Positions 32,257 to 41,844 of a stretch of 42,041 nucleotides of DNA are shown one piece after another (the stretch's first letter is position 1; each line of letters opens with the position of its first letter). A program made the position numbers and the translations under genes. The stretch covers positions 1-42,041 of the forward strand of contig QULQ01000012.1 of the NCBI GenBank assembly GCA_003490145.1, written 5' to 3'. The notes under the pieces were generated by a model. That model had not been told where the DNA came from and made no database searches. It worked only from the letters and a program-made list of their open reading frames with translations. The stretch is from Lachnospiraceae bacterium OM04-12BH (GTDB taxonomy: Bacteria; Bacillota; Clostridia; Lachnospirales; Lachnospiraceae).

Positions 32257-33198
32257 TTATCTGTCTGCTACTGCATCCAGCACCAGCTTTGCTGCTCCGT
32301 AGATTCCTGCATCATTTCCCAGTGTTGCCAGTGCAAATTTCGCTTCACGGGATCCATGGAATACACTCTTTTCATAATGAGGTCTGATATAATCGATCAG
32401 AACCTCTCCTGCCTTGGACACACCTCCTCCAATAACAAAGGCTTCCGGATTTACAACTCCTGCCACTGCTGCAAGGGCGTCTCCCAGATATTTTCCAAAC
32501 TGTTCTGCTACCTCCATAGCCAGAGGGTCTCTTGCCTTGACAGCATCAAATACTGTCTTTGCTGAAACCTCTCCGCCTCTCAGAACACTGTCCATGTCTG
32601 TAGAAGCAAGCTTCTTGTTTGCAAGTCTGGTAATACCGGTTGCAGAAGCAAACTGCTCAAGGCACCCCTTGTTTCCACAGTTACATACATCTGTCTCTGT
32701 ATCATCTACATGAATATGTCCGATCTCCCCTGCTGCTCCGGTACTTCCGCTGATCATCCTTCCATCTACAATGATGCCGCCGCCTACACCGGTTCCCAGT
32801 GTAACAACAACCAGATCCTTATAGCCTTTTCCACCGCCCATCCACATTTCTCCAAGGGCTGCCACATTGGCATCATTGCCTGCTCTGACAGGAAGATTGA
32901 TCAGTGCTTCCAGTGTTTCCTTTACATTAAAGGTTTTCCAGCCAAGGTTTACGGCACGATGTACCACACCACCTGCATCAATGGGACCGGGTGCGCCAAC
33001 ACCAACACCGGCGATCGCATCTTTATCCATCTGTTTCATTTTTTCTCTGATACTGTCTGCTACGTCAGGCAGAATCTCCTCACCGTCATTCTCGGTTCTT
33101 GTAGGGATCTCCCACTTGTCCAGTACATTTCCCTCTACATCAAACAGTCCGATCTTTACAGTAGTTCCTCCGATATCTACACCAAATACGTATTTCAT
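32257..33198 (-). CDS. glcK: ROK-family glucokinase
   Basis: 313 residues. N-terminal ATP loop FGVDIGGTTVKIGLFD, sugar site GNDANVAALGE, phosphate loop TLGTGVGGGIIVDG and the ROK zinc motif GHIHV...CNCGNKGCLEQ. It phosphorylates glucose with ATP, feeding glycolysis; in Firmicutes it is the glucokinase of the catabolite-control network. The start has AGAGGGAG upstream. It is 40 bases after hprK, fitting joint control of sugar phosphorylation. Confidence 0.92.
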   Translation of the reverse strand: MKYVFGVDIGGTTVKIGLFDVEGNVLDKWEIPTRTENDGEEILPDVADSIREKMKQMDKDAIAGVGVGAPGPIDAGGVVHRAVNLGWKTFNVKETLEALINLPVRAGNDANVAALGEMWMGGGKGYKDLVVVTLGTGVGGGIIVDGRMISGSTGAAGEIGHIHVDDTETDVCNCGNKGCLEQFASATGITRLANKKLASTDMDSVLRGGEVSAKTVFDAVKARDPLAMEVAEQFGKYLGDALAAVAGVVNPEAFVIGGGVSKAGEVLIDYIRPHYEKSVFHGSREAKFALATLGNDAGIYGAAKLVLDAVADR

Positions 33199-33238
33199 TT
33201 TTATTCTCCCTCTTTATTCTATTCTTTACAGGTTGCTT

Positions 33239-34186
33239 CTATTCGTCCTCATCCTCATCACTTCTGCCTCTTGCCAGAGATTCCTGTACTCTGCGGTAAA
33301 GCTCCTGTGCCGCATTGTATCCCATCTTCTTCTGACGATGATTGATCGCTGCGGACTCACAGATCACGGCGAGGTTACGTCCGGGACGAATTGGAATGTT
33401 GTGGCATACTATCTTGTTTCCAAGATATTCTGTATATTCCTCTTCCAGTCCGAGCCTGTCATATTCCTTGTCCTTGTCCCAGTCCTCCAGACGAATGACC
33501 AGATCAATATTCTGGGTATCCTTAACACTGGAGACACCGAACAGTGTCTTCACATCAATGATTCCGATACCACGCAGTTCGATAAAGTGTTTGGTGATAT
33601 CCGGTGCGGATCCAACAAGCGTCTCATCACTGACCTTGCGGATCTCAACAGCATCATCTGTAACCAGACGATGTCCTCTCTTGATCAGCTCCAGGGCTGC
33701 TTCTGACTTACCGATACCGCTTTCGCCAGTGATCAGGACACCCTCACCGAAAACATCCACCAGAACCCCATGTACTGAAATACAGGGAGCCAGCTTTACA
33801 TTCAGCCATCTGATGATCTCTGCCATAAATGCAGATGTTGCTTTCTTGGTCATCAGAAGCGGTACCTTGTGTGCCTCTGCGATCTCTGTAAACAGCTCAT
33901 CCGGCTTCAGTTCCCTGCAGAACACGATCGCCGGGATCTCACAGGAAAGAAGTCTCTCATAGATCTCCTTTTTCCTTGCCACCGGAAGTCCTTCTATATA
34001 GGAATATTCCACAAAACCGATGATCTGAAGTCTTGTTGCTTCAAAATGTTCGAAATAACCGGCTAACTGCAGCGCCGGCCTGTTAATATCAGGCTGGGTA
34101 ATCTTGATCTTTGAAATATCAATATCAGGTGTCAGATTTTCCAGCTTCATCTTTTCAATGATGCTTTCCAGTTTTACGCTTGCCAT
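33239..34186 (-). CDS. hprK: HPr kinase/phosphorylase
   Basis: 315 residues. The kinase domain has SVHGVLVDVFGEG (His140), Walker A GESGIGKS (154-161) and the DD of RLVTDDAVEI. HprK phosphorylates HPr and Crh on Ser46 in response to fructose-1,6-bisphosphate and ATP and removes the phosphate when they fall. The start has GGAGGG before it, and a promoter is at 34246-34274. It heads a run that ends with its likely substrate, the Crh-like protein. The tail ends in acidic residues SDEDEDE. Confidence 0.96.
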   Translation of the reverse strand: MASVKLESIIEKMKLENLTPDIDISKIKITQPDINRPALQLAGYFEHFEATRLQIIGFVEYSYIEGLPVARKKEIYERLLSCEIPAIVFCRELKPDELFTEIAEAHKVPLLMTKKATSAFMAEIIRWLNVKLAPCISVHGVLVDVFGEGVLITGESGIGKSEAALELIKRGHRLVTDDAVEIRKVSDETLVGSAPDITKHFIELRGIGIIDVKTLFGVSSVKDTQNIDLVIRLEDWDKDKEYDRLGLEEEYTEYLGNKIVCHNIPIRPGRNLAVICESAAINHRQKKMGYNAAQELYRRVQESLARGRSDEDEDE

Positions 34187-34245
34187 ACGTTCCCTCCATA
34201 CCTTTCCCCTCTCGCCTTTACAGACGGAAGACCGTTATCTTAAAT

Positions 34246-34274
34246 AGTTTACCACATCAACTGGGGAATCTCAA
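34246..34274 (-). promoter_or_regulatory. Promoter of the hprK run
   Basis: On the minus strand: -35 TTGAGA (34274-34269), 17-bp spacer, -10 TAAACT (34251-34246). It is 43 bases downstream of the uvrC stop and 60 bases before the hprK start. Confidence 0.7.
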
Positions 34275-34316
34275 CAATCTGCTCTCTTCTCTTTCCATGT
34301 TTCTCCCGTAAAATTT

Positions 34317-36182
34317 TCATTTTTTCTGATGGAAAAAATCATAGATTCCCTGGGCGGCAGGCCGGTTCATTCCTTCCACCTGTAAAAGTGTTTCAACATC
34401 CGCTTCCCGGATCTCCTCGATAGACTTGAAACCGCGCATCAGTGCCTTTTTTCTCGTCGGTCCAACTCCCGGGATCTCATCCAATACCGATTTCACCTGT
34501 GCCTTGCCGCGAAGAGATCTGTGGTATTCGATGGCAAACCTGTGGGCTTCATCCTGGATTCTTGTGATCAGCCTGAACCCTTCGCTGTTCCTGTCGATCG
34601 GAATCTCTTCATTATTGAAATAAAGTCCTCTCGTCCTGTGGTTATCATCCTTTACCATGCCACAGACCGGAATAGACAGCTTCAGCTCCTGAAGGACAGC
34701 CAGTGCGATATTTACCTGCCCACGTCCGCCATCCATCATGATCACGTCCGGAAATTTTGTAAAGCTGCCCGCTTCCTTTTTTTCTGCGGTTCCCTCAAGT
34801 TCTTCTCTTTCTTCTATGCCATGGGTAAAGCGTCTTGTCAGCACCTCACGCATGCAGGCGTAGTCGTCCGGTCCTGACACACTCTTTATCTTGAATTTAC
34901 GGTAGTCACTGCGTTTGGGCTTTCCTTTTTCATATACCACCATGGAGCCTACATTGGCAAAACCACTGATATTGGAAATATCATAGGCTTCCATCCTGTC
35001 TGCCTTCTCCAGATGAAGCAGTGCAGCAATCTCCTTCGCCGCTCCGATCGTCCTTCCCTCTTCCCGCCGGATCCGTTCCTTATCCTGGTTCAGCACCAGG
35101 CTTGCATTCCTGGCGGCCAGTTCTACCAGCTTTTCTCTGGTTCCGATCTTCGGTACCCGGATATAAACTCTCGCTCCCCTTCTCCCGGTCAGCCACTGTT
35201 CCAGTACCTCCTGATCTTCGATTTTCTCCTGCAGCATCAGCTCTTTGGGAATAAAAGGCGTTCCTGCATAGAACTGCTTCACAAAATCCAGAAGAATCTG
35301 TTCTCTTGGAGTTTGTGACACATGTGTCATATAGAAATGCTCCCGTCCCATGAGTTTTCCATCCCTGACAAAGAAAACCTGCACTACCGCATCATTCGCA
35401 TCATTTGCAAGAGCTATGATATCCTTATCCTCTCCATCACTGTCTGTAATCTTCTGTTTTTGCGCTACCTGCTTCACACTGTTATACAGATCCCGGTAAC
35501 GGATCGCCTCTTCAAATTCAAGCTGATCAGATGCCGTCTGCATCTTCTGCTTTAATTCTCCGAGAATCTCCTGATAATGTCCATTCAGAAAATCCAGGGC
35601 TTTCTTTACATTTTCTCCATAGGCTTCCTTTGTAATGTTTCCCTGACAGGGTGCCATACACTGCTTGATATGATAATTCAGACAGGCTCTTCCTTGTCCA
35701 CAGTCTCTTGGCAGACTCCGGTTACAGGTTCTGAGCTGATACAGTCGGTTAAGCAGTTCTATGGTATCCTTTACCGCTGCAGCACTGGTATATGGTCCAA
35801 AATATTTAGCATGATCCTTTTTCATCTCACGCGAAAACAGGACTCTTGGAAATTCTTCTCCCACCGTCACCTTGATATAAGGATAAGTCTTATCATCCTT
35901 CAGCATGGTATTATATTTAGGTCTGTGTTCCTTGATCAGGTTATTTTCCAGCACCAGCGCTTCCAGCTCAGAATCCGTCACAATATATTCAAACCGGTTG
36001 ATAAGCGTTACCATTTTGTCGATCTGTGGTCCTCTTCCAATATTTTTGCGAAAATAAGAGCGGACACGATTATGGAGATTGACCGCCTTCCCCACATAAA
36101 TAATAGTATCCGCTTCATCATGCATGATATAGACACCAGGACACCTGGGAAGCTTCTTTAATTCTTCCTGAATATCAAACAT
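34317..36182 (-). CDS. uvrC: Excinuclease ABC subunit C
   Basis: 621 residues. N-terminal GIY-YIG nuclease ([20 protein letters not shown]), UVR motif ([18 protein letters not shown]), central RNase H-like endonuclease ([19 protein letters not shown]...) and a C-terminal HhH2 ([20 protein letters not shown]). It makes both incisions in nucleotide excision repair with UvrAB. The start at 36182 ([13 protein letters not shown] five bases upstream) is the family start. It lies after the ftsH terminator, so it needs read-through or an unseen promoter in ftsH. Confidence 0.97.
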   Translation of the reverse strand: MFDIQEELKKLPRCPGVYIMHDEADTIIYVGKAVNLHNRVRSYFRKNIGRGPQIDKMVTLINRFEYIVTDSELEALVLENNLIKEHRPKYNTMLKDDKTYPYIKVTVGEEFPRVLFSREMKKDHAKYFGPYTSAAAVKDTIELLNRLYQLRTCNRSLPRDCGQGRACLNYHIKQCMAPCQGNITKEAYGENVKKALDFLNGHYQEILGELKQKMQTASDQLEFEEAIRYRDLYNSVKQVAQKQKITDSDGEDKDIIALANDANDAVVQVFFVRDGKLMGREHFYMTHVSQTPREQILLDFVKQFYAGTPFIPKELMLQEKIEDQEVLEQWLTGRRGARVYIRVPKIGTREKLVELAARNASLVLNQDKERIRREEGRTIGAAKEIAALLHLEKADRMEAYDISNISGFANVGSMVVYEKGKPKRSDYRKFKIKSVSGPDDYACMREVLTRRFTHGIEEREELEGTAEKKEAGSFTKFPDVIMMDGGRGQVNIALAVLQELKLSIPVCGMVKDDNHRTRGLYFNNEEIPIDRNSEGFRLITRIQDEAHRFAIEYHRSLRGKAQVKSVLDEIPGVGPTRKKALMRGFKSIEEIREADVETLLQVEGMNRPAAQGIYDFFHQKK

Positions 36183-36191
36183 AACTTCTCC

Positions 36192-36226
36192 TATTACAAA
36201 AGTGACTGCATGAACTGCAGTCACTT
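36192..36226 (-). terminator. Terminator of ftsH
   Basis: AAGTGACTGCA (36200-36210) and TGCAGTCACTT (36216-36226) form an 11-bp stem with a five-base loop, then TTTTGTAAT on the minus strand. It begins eight bases after the ftsH stop and ends just before the uvrC ribosome site. Confidence 0.88.
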
Positions 36227-36233
36227 CTTTTCT

Positions 36234-38378
36234 TTATTTTCTGGCACCTGAGAAGATTCCTCTCGATCCGCTTTCACCTTCATCTCCAGCAGGCTCCTGT
36301 CTAAGGAAATCCTCCGGGGTACGTTCCTCTGCCTTCAGCTCAGCCTCTGTTTCCTCTTCCAGCTTTGCTGCTCTGCCAGATTCTTCTGTATTATCCGCTT
36401 CCTCTTTCTTCTCCTCCGGTTCCGGAATTCCTTTTTCAGCACGGTAGATCTTCATAAATTCCTTGCCACTGATCGTTTCTTTTTCGATCAGGTGGGCTGC
36501 CAGCTTATCCATCAGCTCCCTGTTACCGGAAAGCATCTGTTTGGCTTCCTCATAGCATTCCTTCAGGATTTCCATTACTTCTGTATCTACATCAGCTGCT
36601 GTTCTGTCACTGCAGGTCAGTCTTGCACCGCCTCCAAGATATTCATTTTCTACCGTGGCAAGACCCATCAGACCAAACCGTTTGCTCATACCAAACCGGG
36701 TCACCATATTGGATGCAATATTGGTTGCCTGCTCAATATCATTGGCTGCGCCCGTAGTCACATCGCCAAAGATCAGTTCCTCAGCAGCACGTCCGCCAAG
36801 CAGGCTGACAAGTCTGTCATGAAGCTCTGCCTTTGTCTGCAGATATTTCTCTTCTTCAGGCACATGCATGACATAGCCAAGAGCTCCCATGGTTCTGGGA
36901 ACGATCGTGATTTTCTGCACCGGCTCGGAATTTTTCTGCAGAGCACTGATCAGTGCATGACCAACCTCATGGTAAGAAACGATCCTTCTTTCCTCCTGAC
37001 TCATGATCCGATCCTTCTTTTCCTTGCCTACAAGCACCTGTTCCACAGCCTCAAACAGATCCTTCTGGTTCACATATTCTCTTCCATGCTGTACGGCATT
37101 GATCGCTGCCTCGTTGATCATATTGGCAAGATCCGCACCAACAGCTCCGCTTGTTGCCAGTGCGATCGCGTCCAGATCCACACTGTCATCCAGATGGACA
37201 TCCTTGGCATGCACCTTCAGGATCGCTACCCTTCCCTTCAGATCCGGCTTATCTACAATAATACGCCTGTCAAAACGTCCGGGACGCAGTAGTGCCTTAT
37301 CCAGGATCTCTGGTCTGTTGGTAGCACCAAGCACCAGGATTCCCTTGGAAGTGTCAAAGCCATCCATTTCAGAAAGGAGCTGGTTCAGTGTCTGTTCCCT
37401 TTCTTCGTTGCCACCGCCATATTTGCTGTCACGGCTTCTTCCGATGGCATCTATCTCATCGATGAAAATAATGCAGGGGGCATTCTTGGTTGCTTCCTTA
37501 AACAGATCTCTTACTCTGGAAGCACCTACACCTACATATAACTCAATAAAATCTGAACCGGACAGAGAGAAGAACGGTACCTTTGCCTCCCCGGCCACTG
37601 CCTTGGCAAGCAGTGTCTTACCGGTTCCGGGAGGTCCTACAAGCAGTGCTCCCTTGGGCAGCTTTGCTCCAATCTTCGCATATTTTCCGGGGTTGTGAAG
37701 GAAATCCACAACTTCCTGCAGAGATTCTTTCGCTTCATCCTCTCCGGCAACATCCTTAAAGGTAATTCCTGTTTCCTTCTGTACATATACCTTCGCTGTA
37801 CTCTTTCCAACTCCCATGGGACCGCCGCCCTTGGACATCTTACGGAACAGGAAGCTGAGCAGTACCCACATCAGAAGAATCGGTACGACATAAGTTAAAA
37901 GGAAACTGATGATCACACTTGAGCTGTCTGCCACTTCTCCCTTGACAGGTACATCATATTTCAGCAATCGCTGGGTCAGCGTGTCATCATCTTCGATCTT
38001 ACCGGTATAATAAGTAACAGCCGATGGACTGCCATACAGATACAGCAGCTTGTTTGCTTTTTCTTCTTCCTTTGGTTTAATATTAACTCTGTCCGTGCTG
38101 ATGGTAACGGACTCTACCTTATTATCCTCCAGCATCTGGATAAACTCATTGTAGCTGATCTCCTTCTGTGTTTCTCCGGACATCATCTTCATAAAACTGC
38201 TCATCAGAAGCAGTGTCACTAATGCTGCGATCAGAAACAGGACAATGCTCTGGCGTTTGGGATCTTTTCCACTGCCACCGGAGCCGTTTCTGCCCTCATT
38301 TCCTTTATTTCCCGGATCTCCCTGACCGGAATTATTTCCGTTTCCCGGTTCATATTGGTTTAAGTTCTGCTCACTCAT
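36234..38378 (-). CDS. ftsH: ATP-dependent zinc metalloprotease FtsH
   Basis: 714 residues. A Gly/Asn-rich cytoplasmic start (1-40), first membrane helix 43-62, external domain, second helix about 155-178, AAA+ domain with Walker A GPPGTGKT (248-255) and FIDEIDAIG, second region of homology (NRPEILDKALLRPGRFDRR), and zinc site HEVGH (470-474). It degrades membrane and regulatory proteins. The C-terminal 60 residues are strongly acidic, longer than in many homologues. It starts three bases after the DUF1846 stop, so the two form one operon. Confidence 0.97.
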   Translation of the reverse strand: MSEQNLNQYEPGNGNNSGQGDPGNKGNEGRNGSGGSGKDPKRQSIVLFLIAALVTLLLMSSFMKMMSGETQKEISYNEFIQMLEDNKVESVTISTDRVNIKPKEEEKANKLLYLYGSPSAVTYYTGKIEDDDTLTQRLLKYDVPVKGEVADSSSVIISFLLTYVVPILLMWVLLSFLFRKMSKGGGPMGVGKSTAKVYVQKETGITFKDVAGEDEAKESLQEVVDFLHNPGKYAKIGAKLPKGALLVGPPGTGKTLLAKAVAGEAKVPFFSLSGSDFIELYVGVGASRVRDLFKEATKNAPCIIFIDEIDAIGRSRDSKYGGGNEEREQTLNQLLSEMDGFDTSKGILVLGATNRPEILDKALLRPGRFDRRIIVDKPDLKGRVAILKVHAKDVHLDDSVDLDAIALATSGAVGADLANMINEAAINAVQHGREYVNQKDLFEAVEQVLVGKEKKDRIMSQEERRIVSYHEVGHALISALQKNSEPVQKITIVPRTMGALGYVMHVPEEEKYLQTKAELHDRLVSLLGGRAAEELIFGDVTTGAANDIEQATNIASNMVTRFGMSKRFGLMGLATVENEYLGGGARLTCSDRTAADVDTEVMEILKECYEEAKQMLSGNRELMDKLAAHLIEKETISGKEFMKIYRAEKGIPEPEEKKEEADNTEESGRAAKLEEETEAELKAEERTPEDFLRQEPAGDEGESGSRGIFSGARK

Positions 38379-38381
38379 AAA

Positions 38382-39854
38382 TTACTTACTCTTTCCTTTT
38401 AATATCGGCTCGCTGGTCAGATCTACTCCCAGCTTTTTAAATGTCCTCATATCCACATCAGAAAGCATAACAGAAGTATGCACCTGGCATCCTGTCAGCG
38501 CAGGAATCTGTTCCAGTGCTTTTCTTGCATTCGGATCCGTAGTCGCTGAAATTGCCAGTGCGATCAGTACCTCATCTGTGTGAAGCCTGGGATTCGTACC
38601 GCCCAGATACCGGGTCTTCAGTTCCTGGATCGGCTCGATCGCTGCCGGTGAGATCAGATGGGTATCATGATCTACGCCGCCAAGATACTTCAGTGCATTC
38701 AGCAGCAATGCTGCGCTTGCTCCAAGCAGAGCCGTCGTCTTGGATGTGATGATCTTTCCATCCGCAAATTCAATCGCTGCTGCAGGCACACCAAGCTTTT
38801 CTGCTCTTTCATTGGCAGCCACCGTCACCTTCCGGTCCTCAGTGGTAATCCTTGCCTGTTTCATGAGAAGCTCGATCTTGTATACCTCATTCTCGCTTCC
38901 CTTGCCTCTTGCCACATCTCCTGCAGCCTTATAATAGCGCCGGATGATCTCCATATAAGAAGCTTCCTTACAGGCTTCATCGTCTATAATGCAGTTACCC
39001 GCCATGTTGACACCCATGTCAGTGGGGGACTTATAAGGATTTTCTCCGTAAATGCCTTCAAAGATTGCATTCAGTACCGGAAATATCTCGATATCACGAT
39101 TATAATTAACTGTTGTTTCTCCATACGCCTCCAGGTGGAAGGGATCTATCATATTAACATCATTCAGATCTGCGGTTGCCGCCTCATATGCCAGATTGAC
39201 AGGATGCTTCAGCGGCAGGTTCCAGATCGGGAAGGTCTCATACTTCGCATATCCGGCCTTGATACCTCTCTTGTTGTCATGGTAAAGCTGTGATAGACAG
39301 GTTGCCATTTTTCCGCTTCCAGGTCCCGGTGCCGTTACCACGACAAGCGGTCTTGTGGTTTCTATATATTCATTCCTTCCAAACCCGTCATCACTGACGA
39401 TCAGCGGGATATTGGAAGGATATCCTTCTATTGTATAATGAAGATATACCTTTACATTCTTCTTTTCCAGTCTCTCCTTAAATTCTGCCGCACGGATCTG
39501 CCCTGCATAATGTGTCAGGACAACACTTCCCACATAAAGCCCCCTGCTTTCAAATTCCTGCATCAGTCTCTGTACATCTTCATCATAAGTAATGCCCAGA
39601 TCTCCACGTATCTTATTCTTTTCGATATCAGCCGCATTGATAACAATAACGATCTCTGCTCTGTCCGAAAGCTTCATGAGCATTCGAAGCTTACTGTCCG
39701 GTTCAAATCCCGGAAGTACTCTGGATGCATGAAAATCGTCAAACAGCTTACCACCAAATTCCAAATACAGCTTGTCGCCGAATTTTTCGATCCTTTCCAT
39801 AATATGTGCTGACTGCATCTTCAGGTATTTTTCGTTGTCAAATCCCACTCTCAT
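38382..39854 (-). CDS. DUF1846 family protein
   Basis: 490 residues. MRVGFDNEKYLKMQSAHIME and VVVTAPGPGSGKMATCLSQL (a nucleotide-binding-like loop) are typical of DUF1846, a family widespread in Firmicutes with known structures but no settled function. The start at 39854 is chosen because the family begins M(K/R)xGFD; no strong ribosome site precedes it. It forms an operon with ftsH. Upstream is a hairpin with T-run and a -10-like sequence. Confidence 0.9.
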   Translation of the reverse strand: MRVGFDNEKYLKMQSAHIMERIEKFGDKLYLEFGGKLFDDFHASRVLPGFEPDSKLRMLMKLSDRAEIVIVINAADIEKNKIRGDLGITYDEDVQRLMQEFESRGLYVGSVVLTHYAGQIRAAEFKERLEKKNVKVYLHYTIEGYPSNIPLIVSDDGFGRNEYIETTRPLVVVTAPGPGSGKMATCLSQLYHDNKRGIKAGYAKYETFPIWNLPLKHPVNLAYEAATADLNDVNMIDPFHLEAYGETTVNYNRDIEIFPVLNAIFEGIYGENPYKSPTDMGVNMAGNCIIDDEACKEASYMEIIRRYYKAAGDVARGKGSENEVYKIELLMKQARITTEDRKVTVAANERAEKLGVPAAAIEFADGKIITSKTTALLGASAALLLNALKYLGGVDHDTHLISPAAIEPIQELKTRYLGGTNPRLHTDEVLIALAISATTDPNARKALEQIPALTGCQVHTSVMLSDVDMRTFKKLGVDLTSEPILKGKSK

Positions 39855-39883
39855 AATTTCCATCCATCCATATTTATAATAAA

Positions 39884-39935
39884 AACAAATGCTGCTTCGC
39901 AGCGCTTGTTTTTCCATTGCACCTGTTACATTTTA
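39884..39935 (-). promoter_or_regulatory. Possible promoter and leader attenuator of DUF1846-ftsH
   Basis: A -10-like TGCTAAAAT (TAAAAT at 39935-39930 on the minus strand, extended by TGC) is followed by a hairpin AACAA-GC-GCTGC/GAA/GCAGC-AT-TTGTT (39910-39884) and then TTTATTATAA. The hairpin has an internal mismatch and a U-run, so it has terminator form in the leader about 30 bases before the start codon. The -35 is poor, so the promoter call is tentative. With 39936-40003 this covers the divergent gap to the pyrG promoter. Confidence 0.4.
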
Positions 39936-40003
39936 GCACATGTTATATGATTATTCCATAAAAAAGGGATGAACAAATATCAATTTTTTATAAATAAACC
40001 GTA

Positions 40004-40032
40004 TTGACAGTGAAAACTGCGGGTGCTATGAT
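40004..40032 (+). promoter_or_regulatory. pyrG promoter
   Basis: TTGACA (40004-40009), 17-bp spacer, TATGAT (40027-40032). Expected start near 40039. The initial transcript would not begin with GGG, unlike Bacillus pyrG. Confidence 0.82.
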
Positions 40033-40049
40033 TTTTCTATCAAAGCAAA

Positions 40050-40085
40050 GGTGCTATTGGTTCAGGCCAGATAGCACCCTTTTTT
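40050..40085 (+). terminator. Leader terminator (candidate attenuator) of pyrG
   Basis: GGTGCTAT (40050-40057) then TGG pairs with CCA then ATAGCACC (40071-40078) around a loop, followed by CTTTTTT. It comes only about 10 bases after the expected transcription start and 84 bases before the pyrG ATG, so pyrG expression requires read-through. A second copy of GGTGCTAT is at 40022-40029, overlapping the -10. Confidence 0.72.
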
Positions 40086-40096
40086 ATTTTTAAAAA

Positions 40097-40129
40097 TGCA
40101 GAAAAACTGCTATTGACGGTTTTTCTGCA
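40097..40129 (+). promoter_or_regulatory. Second leader hairpin of pyrG
   Basis: TGCAGAAAAAC (40097-40107) and GTTTTTCTGCA (40119-40129) form a perfect 11-bp stem with an 11-base loop. No T-run follows. It lies between the leader terminator and the ribosome site and may be part of a two-state leader or a processing signal. Confidence 0.5.
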
Positions 40130-40168
40130 AAGGGAACTGTTGTATTTATACTAAACTAAGGAGTTATT

Positions 40169-41782
40169 ATGGGAGTAAAATATGTATTCGTAACCGGCGG
40201 TGTTGTTTCCGGTCTTGGTAAGGGCATCACTGCTGCTTCTTTGGGAAGATTATTAAAAGCCAGAGGTTATAAGGTCACCATGCAGAAATTTGATCCTTAT
40301 ATCAATATTGATCCCGGCACGATGAACCCGATCCAGCATGGTGAAGTTTTTGTCACGGAGGATGGTACAGAAACCGATCTGGATCTTGGACATTATGAGC
40401 GATTTATCGATGAAAATCTGGATAAAAATTCCAACGTTACCACCGGCAAGGTTTACTGGTCTGTTCTGCAAAAGGAGCGTCGTGGTGATTACGGCGGTGG
40501 TACCGTTCAGGTGATCCCTCATATCACAAATGAGATCAAAAGTCGTTTCTATCGTAACTTTACAGATGAAGATACCCGAATTGCCATTATCGAAGTAGGT
40601 GGTACGGTGGGTGATATTGAAAGCCAGCCTTTTCTGGAATCCATCAGACAGTTCCAGCATGAGGTTGGAAAAGAGAATGCCATTTTGATCCATGTTACTC
40701 TGATCCCTTACCTGAAGGCCTCTCAGGAAATGAAGACAAAGCCTACGCAGGCAAGTGTTAAGGAGCTGCAGGGAATGGGTATTCAACCGGATATTATTGT
40801 ATGCCGCAGCGAATATCCACTGGATCAGCATATTAAAGATAAAATTGCTCTTTTCTGTAATGTCCCCAATAACCGTGTCCTTCAGAATCTGGATGTGGAA
40901 TATCTGTATGAAGCACCTCTTGCCATGGAAAATGAACACCTGGCACAGGTTGTCTTAGAATGCCTGAATCTCGACTGTCCAGAACCGGATCTTACAGACT
41001 GGAAGGCGATGGTGGAGGCTCTGCGGACACCTCTCCACGAGGTGAATATTGCAATTGTTGGAAAATATGTTCAGCTTCATGATGCTTATATCAGTGTTGT
41101 CGAAGCGTTGAAGCATGGCGGTATTTCCAACCGTACAACAGTAAATATCAAATGGATCGATTCCGAAACTGTTACAAGGGAAAATGTCGGAGAGTTACTC
41201 GGTGACGTGAATGGTATTCTTGTTCCAGGCGGCTTTGGTCCGAGAGGCATTGACGGTAAACTTTATGCGATTCAGTATGCAAGAGAGCACCATGTACCTT
41301 ATCTTGGCCTGTGTCTTGGTATGCAGCTTGCTATTGTTGAATTTGCAAGAAATGTAGTTGGATATAATGATGCCCACAGTATTGAGCTTGATCCTTCTAC
41401 CACACATCCCGTCATTGCACTGATGCCGGATCAGAATGGTGTGGAAGATATCGGTGGCACACTGAGGCTTGGATCTTATCCCTGTGTTCTTGATAAAGAT
41501 TCTCTTGCCTATAATCTATATGGTGAGGAAATGATCCATGAACGTCACAGGCACCGTTACGAGGTAAATAATGATTTCCGTGCAGCCCTGACCGAACATG
41601 GCATGAAGCTTTCCGGCATTTCACCGGACGGGCGTATCATAGAAATGTGCGAACTGTCAGATCATCCCTTTTTCATCGCTACACAGGCTCACCCGGAGTT
41701 GAAATCAAGACCGAACAGACCACATCCGTTGTTCAGAGGCTTTATAAAAGCTGCTCTGGACAATAAAGAAGCCCATAACTAA
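40169..41782 (+). CDS. pyrG: CTP synthase
   Basis: 537 residues. N-terminal amidoligase domain ([20 protein letters not shown], then [20 protein letters not shown]) and C-terminal glutamine amidotransferase with the nucleophile Cys in GLCLGMQ (about residue 380) and the His/Glu dyad in [12 protein letters not shown]. It makes CTP from UTP, glutamine and ATP. The start has TAAGGAG upstream. The promoter and leader terminator are described separately; a terminator follows at 41802. Confidence 0.97.
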   Translation: MGVKYVFVTGGVVSGLGKGITAASLGRLLKARGYKVTMQKFDPYINIDPGTMNPIQHGEVFVTEDGTETDLDLGHYERFIDENLDKNSNVTTGKVYWSVLQKERRGDYGGGTVQVIPHITNEIKSRFYRNFTDEDTRIAIIEVGGTVGDIESQPFLESIRQFQHEVGKENAILIHVTLIPYLKASQEMKTKPTQASVKELQGMGIQPDIIVCRSEYPLDQHIKDKIALFCNVPNNRVLQNLDVEYLYEAPLAMENEHLAQVVLECLNLDCPEPDLTDWKAMVEALRTPLHEVNIAIVGKYVQLHDAYISVVEALKHGGISNRTTVNIKWIDSETVTRENVGELLGDVNGILVPGGFGPRGIDGKLYAIQYAREHHVPYLGLCLGMQLAIVEFARNVVGYNDAHSIELDPSTTHPVIALMPDQNGVEDIGGTLRLGSYPCVLDKDSLAYNLYGEEMIHERHRHRYEVNNDFRAALTEHGMKLSGISPDGRIIEMCELSDHPFFIATQAHPELKSRPNRPHPLFRGFIKAALDNKEAHN

Positions 41783-41801
41783 TTTTCTATACCTTCCTTT
41801 T

Positions 41802-41835
41802 AAAATGATCCGCCCCTAACGGGTGGGTCATTTTG
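41802..41835 (+). terminator. Terminator of pyrG
   Basis: AAAATGATCCGCCC (41802-41815) pairs with GGGTGGGTCATTTT (41821-41834) with two G-U-type positions and a five-base loop. The T-run is short and lies mostly within the stem. Confidence 0.8.
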
Positions 41836-41844
41836 CGTTCATGA

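Noticed and set aside
40004..40085. Bacillus-type G-reiteration control of pyrG
   Set aside because: The promoter places the transcript start near 40039 in TTTTTCTATC, with no GGG at the start.
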